DNA of 20,440 nucleotides from CAZHZT01 sp964537285 (GTDB lineage: Bacteria; Bacteroidota; Bacteroidia; Chitinophagales; Saprospiraceae): positions 1 through 20,440 of the forward strand of contig CAZHZT010000107.1 in assembly GCA_964537285.1 (NCBI GenBank), in the 5' to 3' direction. The notes below the pieces were generated by a model. It made no database searches and was not told the DNA's origin. It saw only the letters and a list, made by a program, of their open reading frames with translations. Of the stretch, positions 7,698-14,143 are shown piece by piece (positions within the stretch are counted from its first letter, which is position 1; each line of letters starts with the position of its first letter). The position numbers and the translations under genes are program-made.

Positions 7698-7816
7698 CGG
7701 TTAGCGGTTAACGGGGAACGGGGAACGTAATTCCCGATATGGCCTTCGGCCATATCGGGCTTCTCGTTAACCGTTAACCGTTCCCCGTTAGCCGCTAACC
7801 GCTAATCATCTTGCTT
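7683..7816. repeat. 134-bp palindrome with heptamer repeats, overlapping both convergent gene ends
   Basis: The centre is a 12-bp stem, CCCGATATGGCC (7733-7744) with its complement (7748-7759), and loop TTC. Outward, each arm is built of 7-bp units: GCGGTTA twice then ACGGGGA twice on the left (7697-7724). The right arm is similar but has one extra unit. The outer ends run into coding sequence: 7683-7697 is AAG CAA AAT GAT TAG of rel, and 7802-7816 reads AAG CAA GAT GAT TAG of the opposing gene, 14 of 15 bases identical. It could act as a bidirectional terminator, but its length and coding overlap are unusual. Confidence 0.85.
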
Positions 7817-8509
7817 GGCAAATACTCTCCGAAGCAAATCGGTTGTACGGGAAGAGACATTGGTACGAATGACTTTCTCTTTTTTCTCGATCATAGAAAA
7901 AAGGCCTTCCAAAGCTTTATTGGTGATGTAGTCGTCCAGGCTAGGGTTTAGTTGTTCCACAAACGGGATCTTGTTGTAGGCATTAACAGCATCTTTCCAG
8001 TAGGTACGTGCATTGTATTTATCTAAAGATTTGATAATGACAGGATTAAAAGCAGTATAAAGCTTGCTTGAAGTCGTTCTTTGCAAATAACCGGTCGCAG
8101 CATTATCAGCTCCCATTAAAATATCAAAAGCATCTCTGAAGGTCATGGCCTTGATTGCATCCACGAAGATGGGCTTAGCTTTGGTAGCCGCATCTTCTGC
8201 TGCGCGATTGATTTTTTCAAGGATAACATTTTCCACCTCCTTGAAGCCGGGGATTCCCTGGAGTTTATCCGTAACTTTTTGAGCTTCAGCAGGAAGTAAT
8301 ATTTTGTAAGGACTTTTAAAGTAACCATCCTTTTGAGCTAACTTTTGGGCACCTTCGCTTATTCCGAAAGTAAGTGCTTCCTTCAAACCATTCGCTACTT
8401 CGGCAGTAGTCAATTCATCGGCCTTCATCACTTCCCCGGCAATACTTTGCAGCGAATCACATGAAGCAAGCGTGAGCATTATTAATCCAAATAGCAGTTT
8501 CTTCATCAT
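7802..8509 (-). CDS. DUF4197 family putative lipoprotein
   Basis: The 235-residue protein has a lipoprotein signal, MMKKLLFGLIMLTLASC, with lipobox LASC and lipidated C17, so it is exported and membrane-anchored. The body matches my memory of the DUF4197 family: an amphipathic helical region (VANGLKEALTFGISEGAQKLAQKDGYF), then FKSPYKILLPAEAQKV, LILEKINRAAEDAA-like and FRDAFDILMGADNAAT segments. The family is widespread in Bacteroidota and Proteobacteria and I know of no firm function. It begins 50 bp after folB with no promoter box between them, so co-transcription is likely. Its last codons sit in the palindrome shared with rel. The second Met is an alternative start. Confidence 0.85.
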   Translation of the reverse strand: MMKKLLFGLIMLTLASCDSLQSIAGEVMKADELTTAEVANGLKEALTFGISEGAQKLAQKDGYFKSPYKILLPAEAQKVTDKLQGIPGFKEVENVILEKINRAAEDAATKAKPIFVDAIKAMTFRDAFDILMGADNAATGYLQRTTSSKLYTAFNPVIIKSLDKYNARTYWKDAVNAYNKIPFVEQLNPSLDDYITNKALEGLFSMIEKKEKVIRTNVSSRTTDLLRRVFAKQDD

Positions 8510-8559
8510 AATGAGTTTGTTAATTTATGTTGATTAAATATTCTTTTATGCGTATGTCA

Positions 8560-9072
8560 TTATTTTTCAAAAGCCGTTAAACACTTTTCACAGAGGCACC
8601 CTCCATAGCGTTCTTTGAGCATTTCACGTGTTTTAGGATAAATGAAATGATCCCGGCACCAACAATCGTCATCATCATAACAGATCATACCACTGCTGCA
8701 TTTAGCGCACTCTTTTTCCAAATCCACATCTTCAGTTACGGAAGTAAACTCAACGATGCCTCCCATGCCGGGATGCAGCTTTTTTATGATTACCTCCACA
8801 TTTTCCATTTTTTTAAACTGCTTTTTCAAAGCGCCAATTATAGATAGTACGATTGTTTCAAGCAGTTTACGCCTTTTTTTCATTTCTAAATCACAGATCG
8901 TATATACCGTTTCGTAGTTGATGGTATTCGAAACATCATCCGAATCAGCTGCTTCTTCGATATCGAAATGTATATGTACATCTATGACGTAATTATTCCC
9001 AATCAGGTTTTCCTCTTCATAGACTCCGTGATAGGCATAAAACTTCATCCCTTCCACTGATATTTTTGCCAT
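8560..9072 (-). CDS. folB: Dihydroneopterin aldolase FolB fused to a C-terminal cysteine-rich CWC domain
   Basis: Residues 1-117 are FolB, which cleaves 7,8-dihydroneopterin in folate synthesis. Visible features are the start MAKISVEGMKFYAYHGVYEEE, the active-site Tyr in INYETVY (Y53) and the Lys region KKLHPGMGG (K97/K98). FolB normally stops near 120 residues. Here about 50 more follow with eight cysteines: C122, C125, C131, C137, C139, C159, C161 and C164, including the pattern CWC and CLCEKC. This spacing fits the cysteine-rich CWC family (PF14375, by memory), probably metal-binding, function unknown. The reading frame is continuous with no sign of a frameshift. The DUF4197 gene follows 50 bp downstream. 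The FolB call is firm, the CWC domain likely. Confidence 0.9.
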   Translation of the reverse strand: MAKISVEGMKFYAYHGVYEEENLIGNNYVIDVHIHFDIEEAADSDDVSNTINYETVYTICDLEMKKRRKLLETIVLSIIGALKKQFKKMENVEVIIKKLHPGMGGIVEFTSVTEDVDLEKECAKCSSGMICYDDDDCWCRDHFIYPKTREMLKERYGGCLCEKCLTAFEK

Positions 9073-9145
9073 CTTAGATTTTATTTTTATTAGACTTTAT
9101 TCTGAAATAGCTGATATGGCAAAATAAAGTCTATCTTAAAAAAAC

Positions 9146-9243
9146 AGTTCTCTGACAGAATTTGTCAAAGAACTAAAAAATTAAACATGAGTCATCCCGA
9201 AAATTCGGGGTGACTCATGTTCCACACAATTTGTCAAAGAACG
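9146..9243. mobile_element. 98-bp MITE-like element with a family A palindrome as core
   Basis: The ends match the 111-bp elements: the left starts GTTCTCTGAC after one base, the right ends GTCAAAGAAC plus one base. It is flanked by AAAAAAAC at 9138-9145 and 9244-9251. The core is not the 111-bp hairpin but an 18-bp-arm palindrome (9184-9201 with 9204-9221) related to the one at 91-130. AATTTGTCAAAGAAC occurs twice in the same orientation (9159-9173, 9228-9242). The flanking repeat is low complexity, so this case is weaker than the other two. Confidence 0.5.
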
Positions 9244-9335
9244 AAAAAAACTATTAATAAACTCGAATTGTTAAAAAAATACATTTAAATTACTAAATAC
9301 CCTGCTCTCGTGAGCGAGATAAGTGTTCAACTGTT

Positions 9336-9343
9336 TAACTTTG
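9336..9343 (+). promoter_or_regulatory. Possible -7 box upstream of the acyl-CoA dehydrogenase gene
   Basis: TAACTTTG matches TAnnTTTG, but no TTG is found at the expected distance. It lies 232 bp before the ATG, which would place the 165-bp inverted repeat inside the leader RNA. Tentative. Confidence 0.25.
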
Positions 9344-9393
9344 CAAAAAGTTAGAGTCTTTTGAAAAATTTATTTTTTATTAAGAACAATAGC

Positions 9394-9558
9394 TAGTACA
9401 GTGTAACCTAAGTAAGGTAAATTTTTGAACGAGGGGATTTTTTTATTCCATGAGGCGGAAAACGTAGGCATAGCCTTAGCTACGGCGAGGCTTTCCAACG
9501 AAATGGAATGAAAAAAGAGCCCTTCAAAATTTTATCTTACTTAGGTTACACTGTACTA
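9394..9558. repeat. 165-bp inverted repeat directly upstream of the acyl-CoA dehydrogenase gene
   Basis: The outer arm TAGTACAGTGTAACCTAAGT (9394-9413) pairs perfectly with 9539-9558. Pairing continues inward with a G-U pair in the plus transcript and then imperfectly through TTTTGAACGAGGGG/CCCTTCAAAA and ATTCCAT/ATGGAAT to a G/C-richer centre around CGTAG...CTACG (9469-9485 region). It ends 17 bp before the ATG at 9576, so it must lie in the leader of any transcript starting upstream of it. It may be an attenuator, a binding site or an inserted repeat. Confidence 0.7.
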
Positions 9559-9575
9559 ACATAAAATTATAAATT

Positions 9576-10802
9576 ATGGTAAAGGATATTGAAAAAATCG
9601 ATCCTCAAGAGCTTAAAAAGTCAGCTAGTGAAGATCGTTTCCAAGGACATGACTACTACAACGTAGATGAGCTATTAAGTGATGACCATTTACTGGCCAG
9701 AGATTCTGTCAGAAGCTGGGTAAAACAAGAAGTGAGTCCAATTATTGAAGAATATGCTGATCGTGCAGAATGCCCTGCCCATCTTTTCAAAGGACTAGCG
9801 GAGATTGGAGCATTCGGCCCTAGTTTGCCTACAGAATATGGCGGTGGTGGAATGGATGAGATTGCCTACGGTGTCATTATGCAGGAATTGGAAAGGGGAG
9901 ATTCTGGAATTCGCTCAATGGCTTCGGTTCAGGGCTCATTAGTCATGTACCCGATCTATCGGTTTGGGACCGAAGAACAACGCCGCAAATATCTACCCAA
10001 ATTGGGCAGCGGAGAATTTATCGGATGCTTCGGCTTAACTGAGCCGGATCATGGTTCTGACCCAGGAGGTATGATTACAAACATCCGGGAAGACGGAGAC
10101 AGCTACATCCTCAACGGTTCAAAAATGTGGATCACCAATTCACCAGTAGCTGACGTTGCCGTTGTATGGGCTAAAGATGAGAAAGGCAAAATTCGTGGTG
10201 TAATTGTAGAGAAAGATATGAAAGGTTTCTCTGCTCCTGAAATTCATGGCAAATGGTCACTAAGAGCATCTATAACCGGAGAATTGGTATTTGAAGATGT
10301 GCGTGTACCAAAGAAAAATGTCTTCCCTGAAGTAAAAGGCCTTAAAGGCCCTTTATCTTGCCTGAGTAAAGCGCGTTATGGCATCGCATGGGGAGCAATA
10401 GGAGCTGCTATGGATTGCTATGATTCCGCATTGCGCTACTCCCAGGAACGCATTCAATTCGGCAAGCCAATTGGTCAATTCCAGCTCACACAAAAAAAAC
10501 TGGCGGAAATGATCACCGAAATCACAAAAGCACAGTTGCTTGCCTGGCGCCTCGGAACACTAGCGAATAAAGGCAAAGCAACGCCTGCCCAAATATCAAT
10601 GGCCAAGCGTAACAACGTCCACATGGCCCTTGAAATCGCAAGAGAAGCGCGTCAAATTCATGGTGGTATGGGAATCACTAACGAATATCCCGTAATGCGT
10701 CATATGATGAACCTTGAGACCGTTCTCACCTATGAAGGTACGCATGATATCCACCTTCTGATCACTGGTTTAGACGTAACAGGCTTAAATGCCTTCAAAT
10801 AG
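9576..10802 (+). CDS. gcdH: Acyl-CoA dehydrogenase, glutaryl-CoA dehydrogenase type
   Basis: This FAD enzyme probably oxidises and decarboxylates glutaryl-CoA to crotonyl-CoA in lysine/tryptophan breakdown. The 408-residue sequence follows the glutaryl-CoA dehydrogenase pattern closely. It has RSMASVQGSLVMYPI with R113 at the position of the substrate-carboxylate Arg, and GCFGLTEPDHGSDPGGM at the flavin site. KMWITNSPVADVAVVWA, ARYGIAWGAIGAAMDC and the catalytic base E387 in TYEGTHDIH are also present. The R113 context argues for the glutaryl type over short- or medium-chain enzymes. No accessory genes for the pathway lie nearby. It stands alone between a 165-bp inverted repeat upstream and a perfect palindrome downstream. 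Confidence 0.92.
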   Translation: MVKDIEKIDPQELKKSASEDRFQGHDYYNVDELLSDDHLLARDSVRSWVKQEVSPIIEEYADRAECPAHLFKGLAEIGAFGPSLPTEYGGGGMDEIAYGVIMQELERGDSGIRSMASVQGSLVMYPIYRFGTEEQRRKYLPKLGSGEFIGCFGLTEPDHGSDPGGMITNIREDGDSYILNGSKMWITNSPVADVAVVWAKDEKGKIRGVIVEKDMKGFSAPEIHGKWSLRASITGELVFEDVRVPKKNVFPEVKGLKGPLSCLSKARYGIAWGAIGAAMDCYDSALRYSQERIQFGKPIGQFQLTQKKLAEMITEITKAQLLAWRLGTLANKGKATPAQISMAKRNNVHMALEIAREARQIHGGMGITNEYPVMRHMMNLETVLTYEGTHDIHLLITGLDVTGLNAFK

Positions 10803-10816
10803 GTGAAAAACATCCA

Positions 10817-10888
10817 TTAAGAGCATAAAATACTGGACAAAAAAGGGGGCCATGGCCCCCTTTTTTGTCCAGTATTTTATGCTCTTAA
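10817..10888. terminator. Perfect 72-bp palindrome, likely bidirectional terminator
   Basis: Both 36-bp arms are exactly complementary with no spacer, centred on CCATGG between 10852 and 10853. The inner part is A6-G5CCATGGC5-T6, an ideal G/C stem with flanking A and T tracts that would terminate in either direction. Fifteen further perfect base pairs extend it, far more than termination needs. It lies 14 bp after the acyl-CoA dehydrogenase stop. The rest of the gap to 11070 is A/T-rich with no clear promoter match. Confidence 0.85.
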
Positions 10889-11070
10889 GAAAGTACATAC
10901 ACCTTATTATCCTTCGAATGCGTTAAATAAATCTAAAAGACGCCAGTTTTCAAGAAAGCCTGATAAATTTATACAACAAACAACCTATGTTGTAACGTTC
11001 TTGTCTTTAAGGGTAAAGTTAAATTTATCGTTTTCTTTGTTTGTACTTGTATGAAAAACTCTTTCAGTTT

Positions 11071-12372
11071 ATGATTAAATTTAGGAATCAAGGATTCTTT
11101 TTTTCTTTTCTGATGCTATCAACGGCATGGGCACAATTATCAGCTCAAACTGGGCCGGGTAAACCGATTCAATTAACAAATGCTTCCTTCGAGGATCAGC
11201 CTCATAGCGGGGCGCTTGAAAGTCAATATAGTTTTGGCACCTTTTCTAATGTTGCCAATGAAATTAAAGACTGGCACGATTGCGGCTTCAATCGAGAAAC
11301 GCCTCCTGATATCCACGGCCACAATACCGGCTACTTTGGTGTCAATCAACCTTCTTATAGTGGCGATACTTATTTAGGGATGGTCGTAAGAGATAATGAT
11401 ACCTGGGAATCCGTATCTCAAAAACTTTCCAATCCCTTTGATCAAAGTACTTGTTACAATTTTAGTGTGTTTATCGGCCGATCGCCGGTTTATCGAAGCA
11501 GAAGCCGGCAAACCAACCAGCCGGCAAACTTCACTCAACCCACAGTGCTGCGCATATGGGGCGGTTATAACCATTGCGACAGGAGGGAACTATTGGCGGA
11601 ATCTCCGACCAATGCACATTACGGTTGGAAAAAGTACCAATTCCGGTTCGAACCTTCGGAAAACTTCACGTATATCATTTTTGAAGTCTTTTATAAAACG
11701 CCGACTTTATTTCCTTACAACGGGCACTTATTACTTGATAACGCTTCTCTAATTGAACCTGTTCCGTGCAATGAGGATAAACAAGAACCCGTTGTAGAAC
11801 TCTCTCCAACCATTGCCTACAATGACGATAATACGGATAAAAATCTTAGAATTAATGAGAAGCCTGCTACACCTGCTCCTCCTCCGACTTCCGAACCTGA
11901 AAAAGTACCAGAAAAACCGGTTGAAGAAAAAGAGACCGAAGTCACCTCTACAATACCCAAGAGCCCTCCAAAGGATAAGATCATTACGGATCTGGAACGA
12001 GATAAAATCAAAAAAGGGCAAAGTATCCGGATTGACAAATTGTACTTCGCAGCAGATTCCTCAAGGATACAAGAAAATTCTTTCGATGCTTTAGAAGAGG
12101 TTTATTTATTCCTGAAAAACAACCCGGACGTCCAGATTGAAATCGGCGGGCATACCAATACCATTCCAGATAAAGACTATAGTATTCAATTGTCAACGGC
12201 CCGCGCCAAAGCAGTCGTGGATTACTTAATTCAGAAAGGTATTGACCCGGAACGCCTGGAATTCAGAGGGTACGGTAAGTCTCAACCAGTAGAACCCTAT
12301 GACCGCTTTAGCAGAAGAGCTCAACAACGAAATCAGAGAGTAGAAATCAAGATATTAGATATGAATGATTAG
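11071..12372 (+). CDS. OmpA-family outer-membrane/cell-wall protein with N-terminal adhesion-like domain
   Basis: I start at the ATG at 11071, where a signal peptide begins (MIKFRNQGFFFSFLMLSTAW, cleavage probably near AQLSAQ). The frame is open to 11041 but would need a TTG start and spoil the signal. The 433-residue protein has an N-terminal beta-rich domain (about 28-232; LTNASFEDQP..., GDTYLGMVVR, HLLLDNASL) resembling galactose-binding-like modules. A Pro/Glu-rich linker follows (about 262-305), then a C-terminal OmpA domain (about 318-430). The OmpA motifs IEIGGHTN, LSTARAKAVVDYL with R378, and NQRVEIKIL indicate peptidoglycan binding. It probably tethers the envelope or binds surface glycans. 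Its last codons lie in the branched inverted repeat downstream. Confidence 0.88.
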   Translation: MIKFRNQGFFFSFLMLSTAWAQLSAQTGPGKPIQLTNASFEDQPHSGALESQYSFGTFSNVANEIKDWHDCGFNRETPPDIHGHNTGYFGVNQPSYSGDTYLGMVVRDNDTWESVSQKLSNPFDQSTCYNFSVFIGRSPVYRSRSRQTNQPANFTQPTVLRIWGGYNHCDRRELLAESPTNAHYGWKKYQFRFEPSENFTYIIFEVFYKTPTLFPYNGHLLLDNASLIEPVPCNEDKQEPVVELSPTIAYNDDNTDKNLRINEKPATPAPPPTSEPEKVPEKPVEEKETEVTSTIPKSPPKDKIITDLERDKIKKGQSIRIDKLYFAADSSRIQENSFDALEEVYLFLKNNPDVQIEIGGHTNTIPDKDYSIQLSTARAKAVVDYLIQKGIDPERLEFRGYGKSQPVEPYDRFSRRAQQRNQRVEIKILDMND

Positions 12373-12600
12373 TTCTATATAGCTGATTTAAAAAAAAATA
12401 TGGAGCAATGTACTAGTACACTGCTCCATATTTTTTTTTTAAATCAGCTATACAAAAGGGTGTATTTCATTTTGTCGCTGTTCTTGGGAAGGGACTTTTC
12501 CTGGAGGGAGGCAGGCAGCTGCCTGCCTCCCTCCCAAAATAGCTCCTTCCTAAGAACGGCGACAAAATGAAGTACACCCGATATAAAACTAATCATTCAT
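12361..12600. repeat. 240-bp branched inverted repeat: outer arm enclosing two hairpins
   Basis: The outer arm 12361-12380 pairs with 12581-12600 (19 of 20 bp) and contains the last codons of the OmpA-family gene (Met-Asn-Asp-stop). Inside are two side-by-side hairpins. The first pairs 12378-12407 with 12422-12452 (one-base length difference in the A/T run) around the palindrome TGTACTAGTACA. The second spans 12458-12579, with a perfect 16-bp-arm centre at 12503-12534. In its outer stem the three departures from complementarity are all G-U in the plus transcript. Together they would form a three-way junction in RNA or a branched cruciform in DNA. Confidence 0.75.
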
Positions 12601-12646
12601 AAAATTTGTTATCCTTTACTATTAGATAGTCTTTTAATCATTTTAC

Positions 12647-13966
12647 ATGTCTTTGCAGGTTTCCTGTATTTCCGACAAGGAAGTTTCGATACATTTAGAG
12701 AATGTTGAGCAATTTAAGAGAAAAGCATTGTGCTGGGCTCAGGCTTTTGAAGAAGTCTGCATATTGGACAGCCACGACTACCAACACAATCACCAATCGT
12801 ATGATCTGCTTATCGCTTTAGGCTCCGTAAGATCGATTCAACATATTTGCCATAGTACTCCAGAAGACGGATTTGAGCGATTAAAAAACTTCCAAAAGGA
12901 GCACGGCTGTTGGTTATTCGGCTCTCTGAGCTATGATTTGAAAAATGAAATTGAAGCGCTCCAATCAAAACATCCAGATCACATCGAAATGCCGGATATG
13001 CATTTCTTCCAACCTCAGCATTTAATCCGCGTAAAAGATAAAACAGCCTTGGTTTCCTCCGAAACCGATGATCCTTTTTTTATTCTGGAAAAAATAAAGG
13101 CCATCTTTCCTAAGCCTTCCTCTCCGATCTTAAATAAATTCAATATTAACTCAAGAATAGGAAAAGAGACCTATCTGGATTCAGTGAGATCCCTGCGACA
13201 ACACATTATCGAGGGAGATGTATATGAGATCAACTACTGTCAGGAATTTTTTTCAGAAAATGCACAAATAAATCCATTTGCTTTATTTGAAAATCTCCGA
13301 CAACAATCGCCCACCCCTTTTTCAGCTTTTTACAGATATAAAGATCGCTATTTACTTTGTTCCAGCCCGGAAAGGTTTCTAAAGAAAGAAAGCTCAAAAC
13401 TCATTTCCCAACCTATTAAAGGTACCATTAAACGAAGCCTTGATCCGTTGAAGGATGATCACCTCCGCAGTACCCTTTTCAATAGTGAAAAAGACCGGGC
13501 AGAAAATGTGATGATCGTGGATTTGGTGCGCAATGACCTGGCCAGGTCCTGCGTTCCTGGTAGCGTAAAAGTTGAAGAGCTATTTGGAATATATGGATTC
13601 CCTCAGGTGTATCAGATGATCTCTACTGTTGTTGGAGAACTCAGGCCTGAAGTTTCTCCTCTTGATGCCATTCGAAACGCTTTTCCGATGGGCTCTATGA
13701 CGGGAGCACCTAAGGTAATGAGTATGAAATTGATTGAGCATTATGAAAAAAGCAAACGCGGGCTTTACTCGGGTACTGTGGGCTATATTAGCCCTGAAAT
13801 GGATTTTGATTTCAATGTGGTCATTCGAAGTATACTTTACAATGCCTCTAATCAATACCTATCTTTTCATACCGGAGGGGCGATTGTTTACGATTCCATT
13901 CCAGAACAGGAATATGAGGAGTGCTTGTTAAAAGGAAAAGCAATAAGAACGGTTCTTGAAAAATGA
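12647..13966 (+). CDS. pabB: Aminodeoxychorismate synthase component I
   Basis: PabB converts chorismate, with ammonia from a glutaminase partner, to 4-amino-4-deoxychorismate on the way to pABA and folate. The 439-residue protein has the chorismate-enzyme core from about residue 165. QPIKGT (255-260) carries K258, the lysine that marks PabB; anthranilate synthase has Ala there (PIAGT). Other motifs are GDVYEINYCQEF, CSSPERF, KDRAENVMIVDLVRNDLAR, FPMGSMTGAPK (346-356) and FHTGGAIVYDS. The N-terminal part (1-160) is the usual poorly conserved domain. No glutaminase (pabA) or lyase (pabC) is adjacent, so those partners must lie elsewhere. It begins 46 bp after the branched repeat. Confidence 0.94.
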   Translation: MSLQVSCISDKEVSIHLENVEQFKRKALCWAQAFEEVCILDSHDYQHNHQSYDLLIALGSVRSIQHICHSTPEDGFERLKNFQKEHGCWLFGSLSYDLKNEIEALQSKHPDHIEMPDMHFFQPQHLIRVKDKTALVSSETDDPFFILEKIKAIFPKPSSPILNKFNINSRIGKETYLDSVRSLRQHIIEGDVYEINYCQEFFSENAQINPFALFENLRQQSPTPFSAFYRYKDRYLLCSSPERFLKKESSKLISQPIKGTIKRSLDPLKDDHLRSTLFNSEKDRAENVMIVDLVRNDLARSCVPGSVKVEELFGIYGFPQVYQMISTVVGELRPEVSPLDAIRNAFPMGSMTGAPKVMSMKLIEHYEKSKRGLYSGTVGYISPEMDFDFNVVIRSILYNASNQYLSFHTGGAIVYDSIPEQEYEECLLKGKAIRTVLEK

Positions 13967-13969
13967 TTA

Positions 13970-14003
13970 TTCTTTGACAAATTGTGTGGAACTTCAAAAT
14001 GAT
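13970..14003 (+). mobile_element. Orphan half of a family B element
   Basis: Thirty-four bases starting TTCTTTGACAAATTGTGTGG match the complement of the right arm of the element at 4908-5018 (4983-5016) without a difference. They begin 3 bp after the pabB stop codon. The loop and second arm are missing, so this is a truncated remnant or solo end. Confidence 0.6.
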
Positions 14004-14103
14004 TAAAAGTCCAAACAGAGGTAGGGGAATTCCTTAATATTCAATATACTAATAATTAAACTAACCTTAATCTGCTCAATTCTCTATACTTCTGACATGT
14101 ACT

Positions 14104-14111
14104 TAATTTTG
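14104..14111 (+). promoter_or_regulatory. Possible promoter of the secreted-protein gene
   Basis: TAATTTTG matches TAnnTTTG and lies 32 bp before the ATG at 14144, a reasonable leader length. No TTG is visible at the -33 distance. Tentative. Confidence 0.3.
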
Positions 14112-14143
14112 ATGATAATTTAATTCATCAAAAACAGATACTC

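Larger units (their letters stand above)
9073..9575. other. Divergent intergenic region between folB and the acyl-CoA dehydrogenase gene
   Basis: This 503-bp gap holds no gene. From left to right it has an 11-bp inverted repeat (TAGACTTTATT 9091-9101 with AATAAAGTCTA 9123-9133) and a 98-bp element with flanking direct repeats (9146-9243). An A/T-rich stretch with a -7 box candidate (9336-9343) follows, then a 165-bp inverted repeat (9394-9558) ending 17 bp before the next start codon. Confidence 0.6.

Noticed and set aside
7697..7724. Heptamer repeats as a possible CRISPR or integration-site array
   Set aside because: Units are 7 bp with no spacers and form palindrome arms, which fits slippage in a hairpin and not a CRISPR array or att site.
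9394..9558. Mobile-element interpretation of the 165-bp repeat, the 72-bp palindrome and the 20228-20434 repeat
   Set aside because: I checked their flanks and found no direct repeats comparable to those around the 111-bp elements, so I left them as inverted repeats.
11041..11070. Upstream TTG start for the OmpA-family gene
   Set aside because: The ATG at 11071 gives a clean signal peptide, while the TTG would put ten extra residues including two acidic or charged positions ahead of it.
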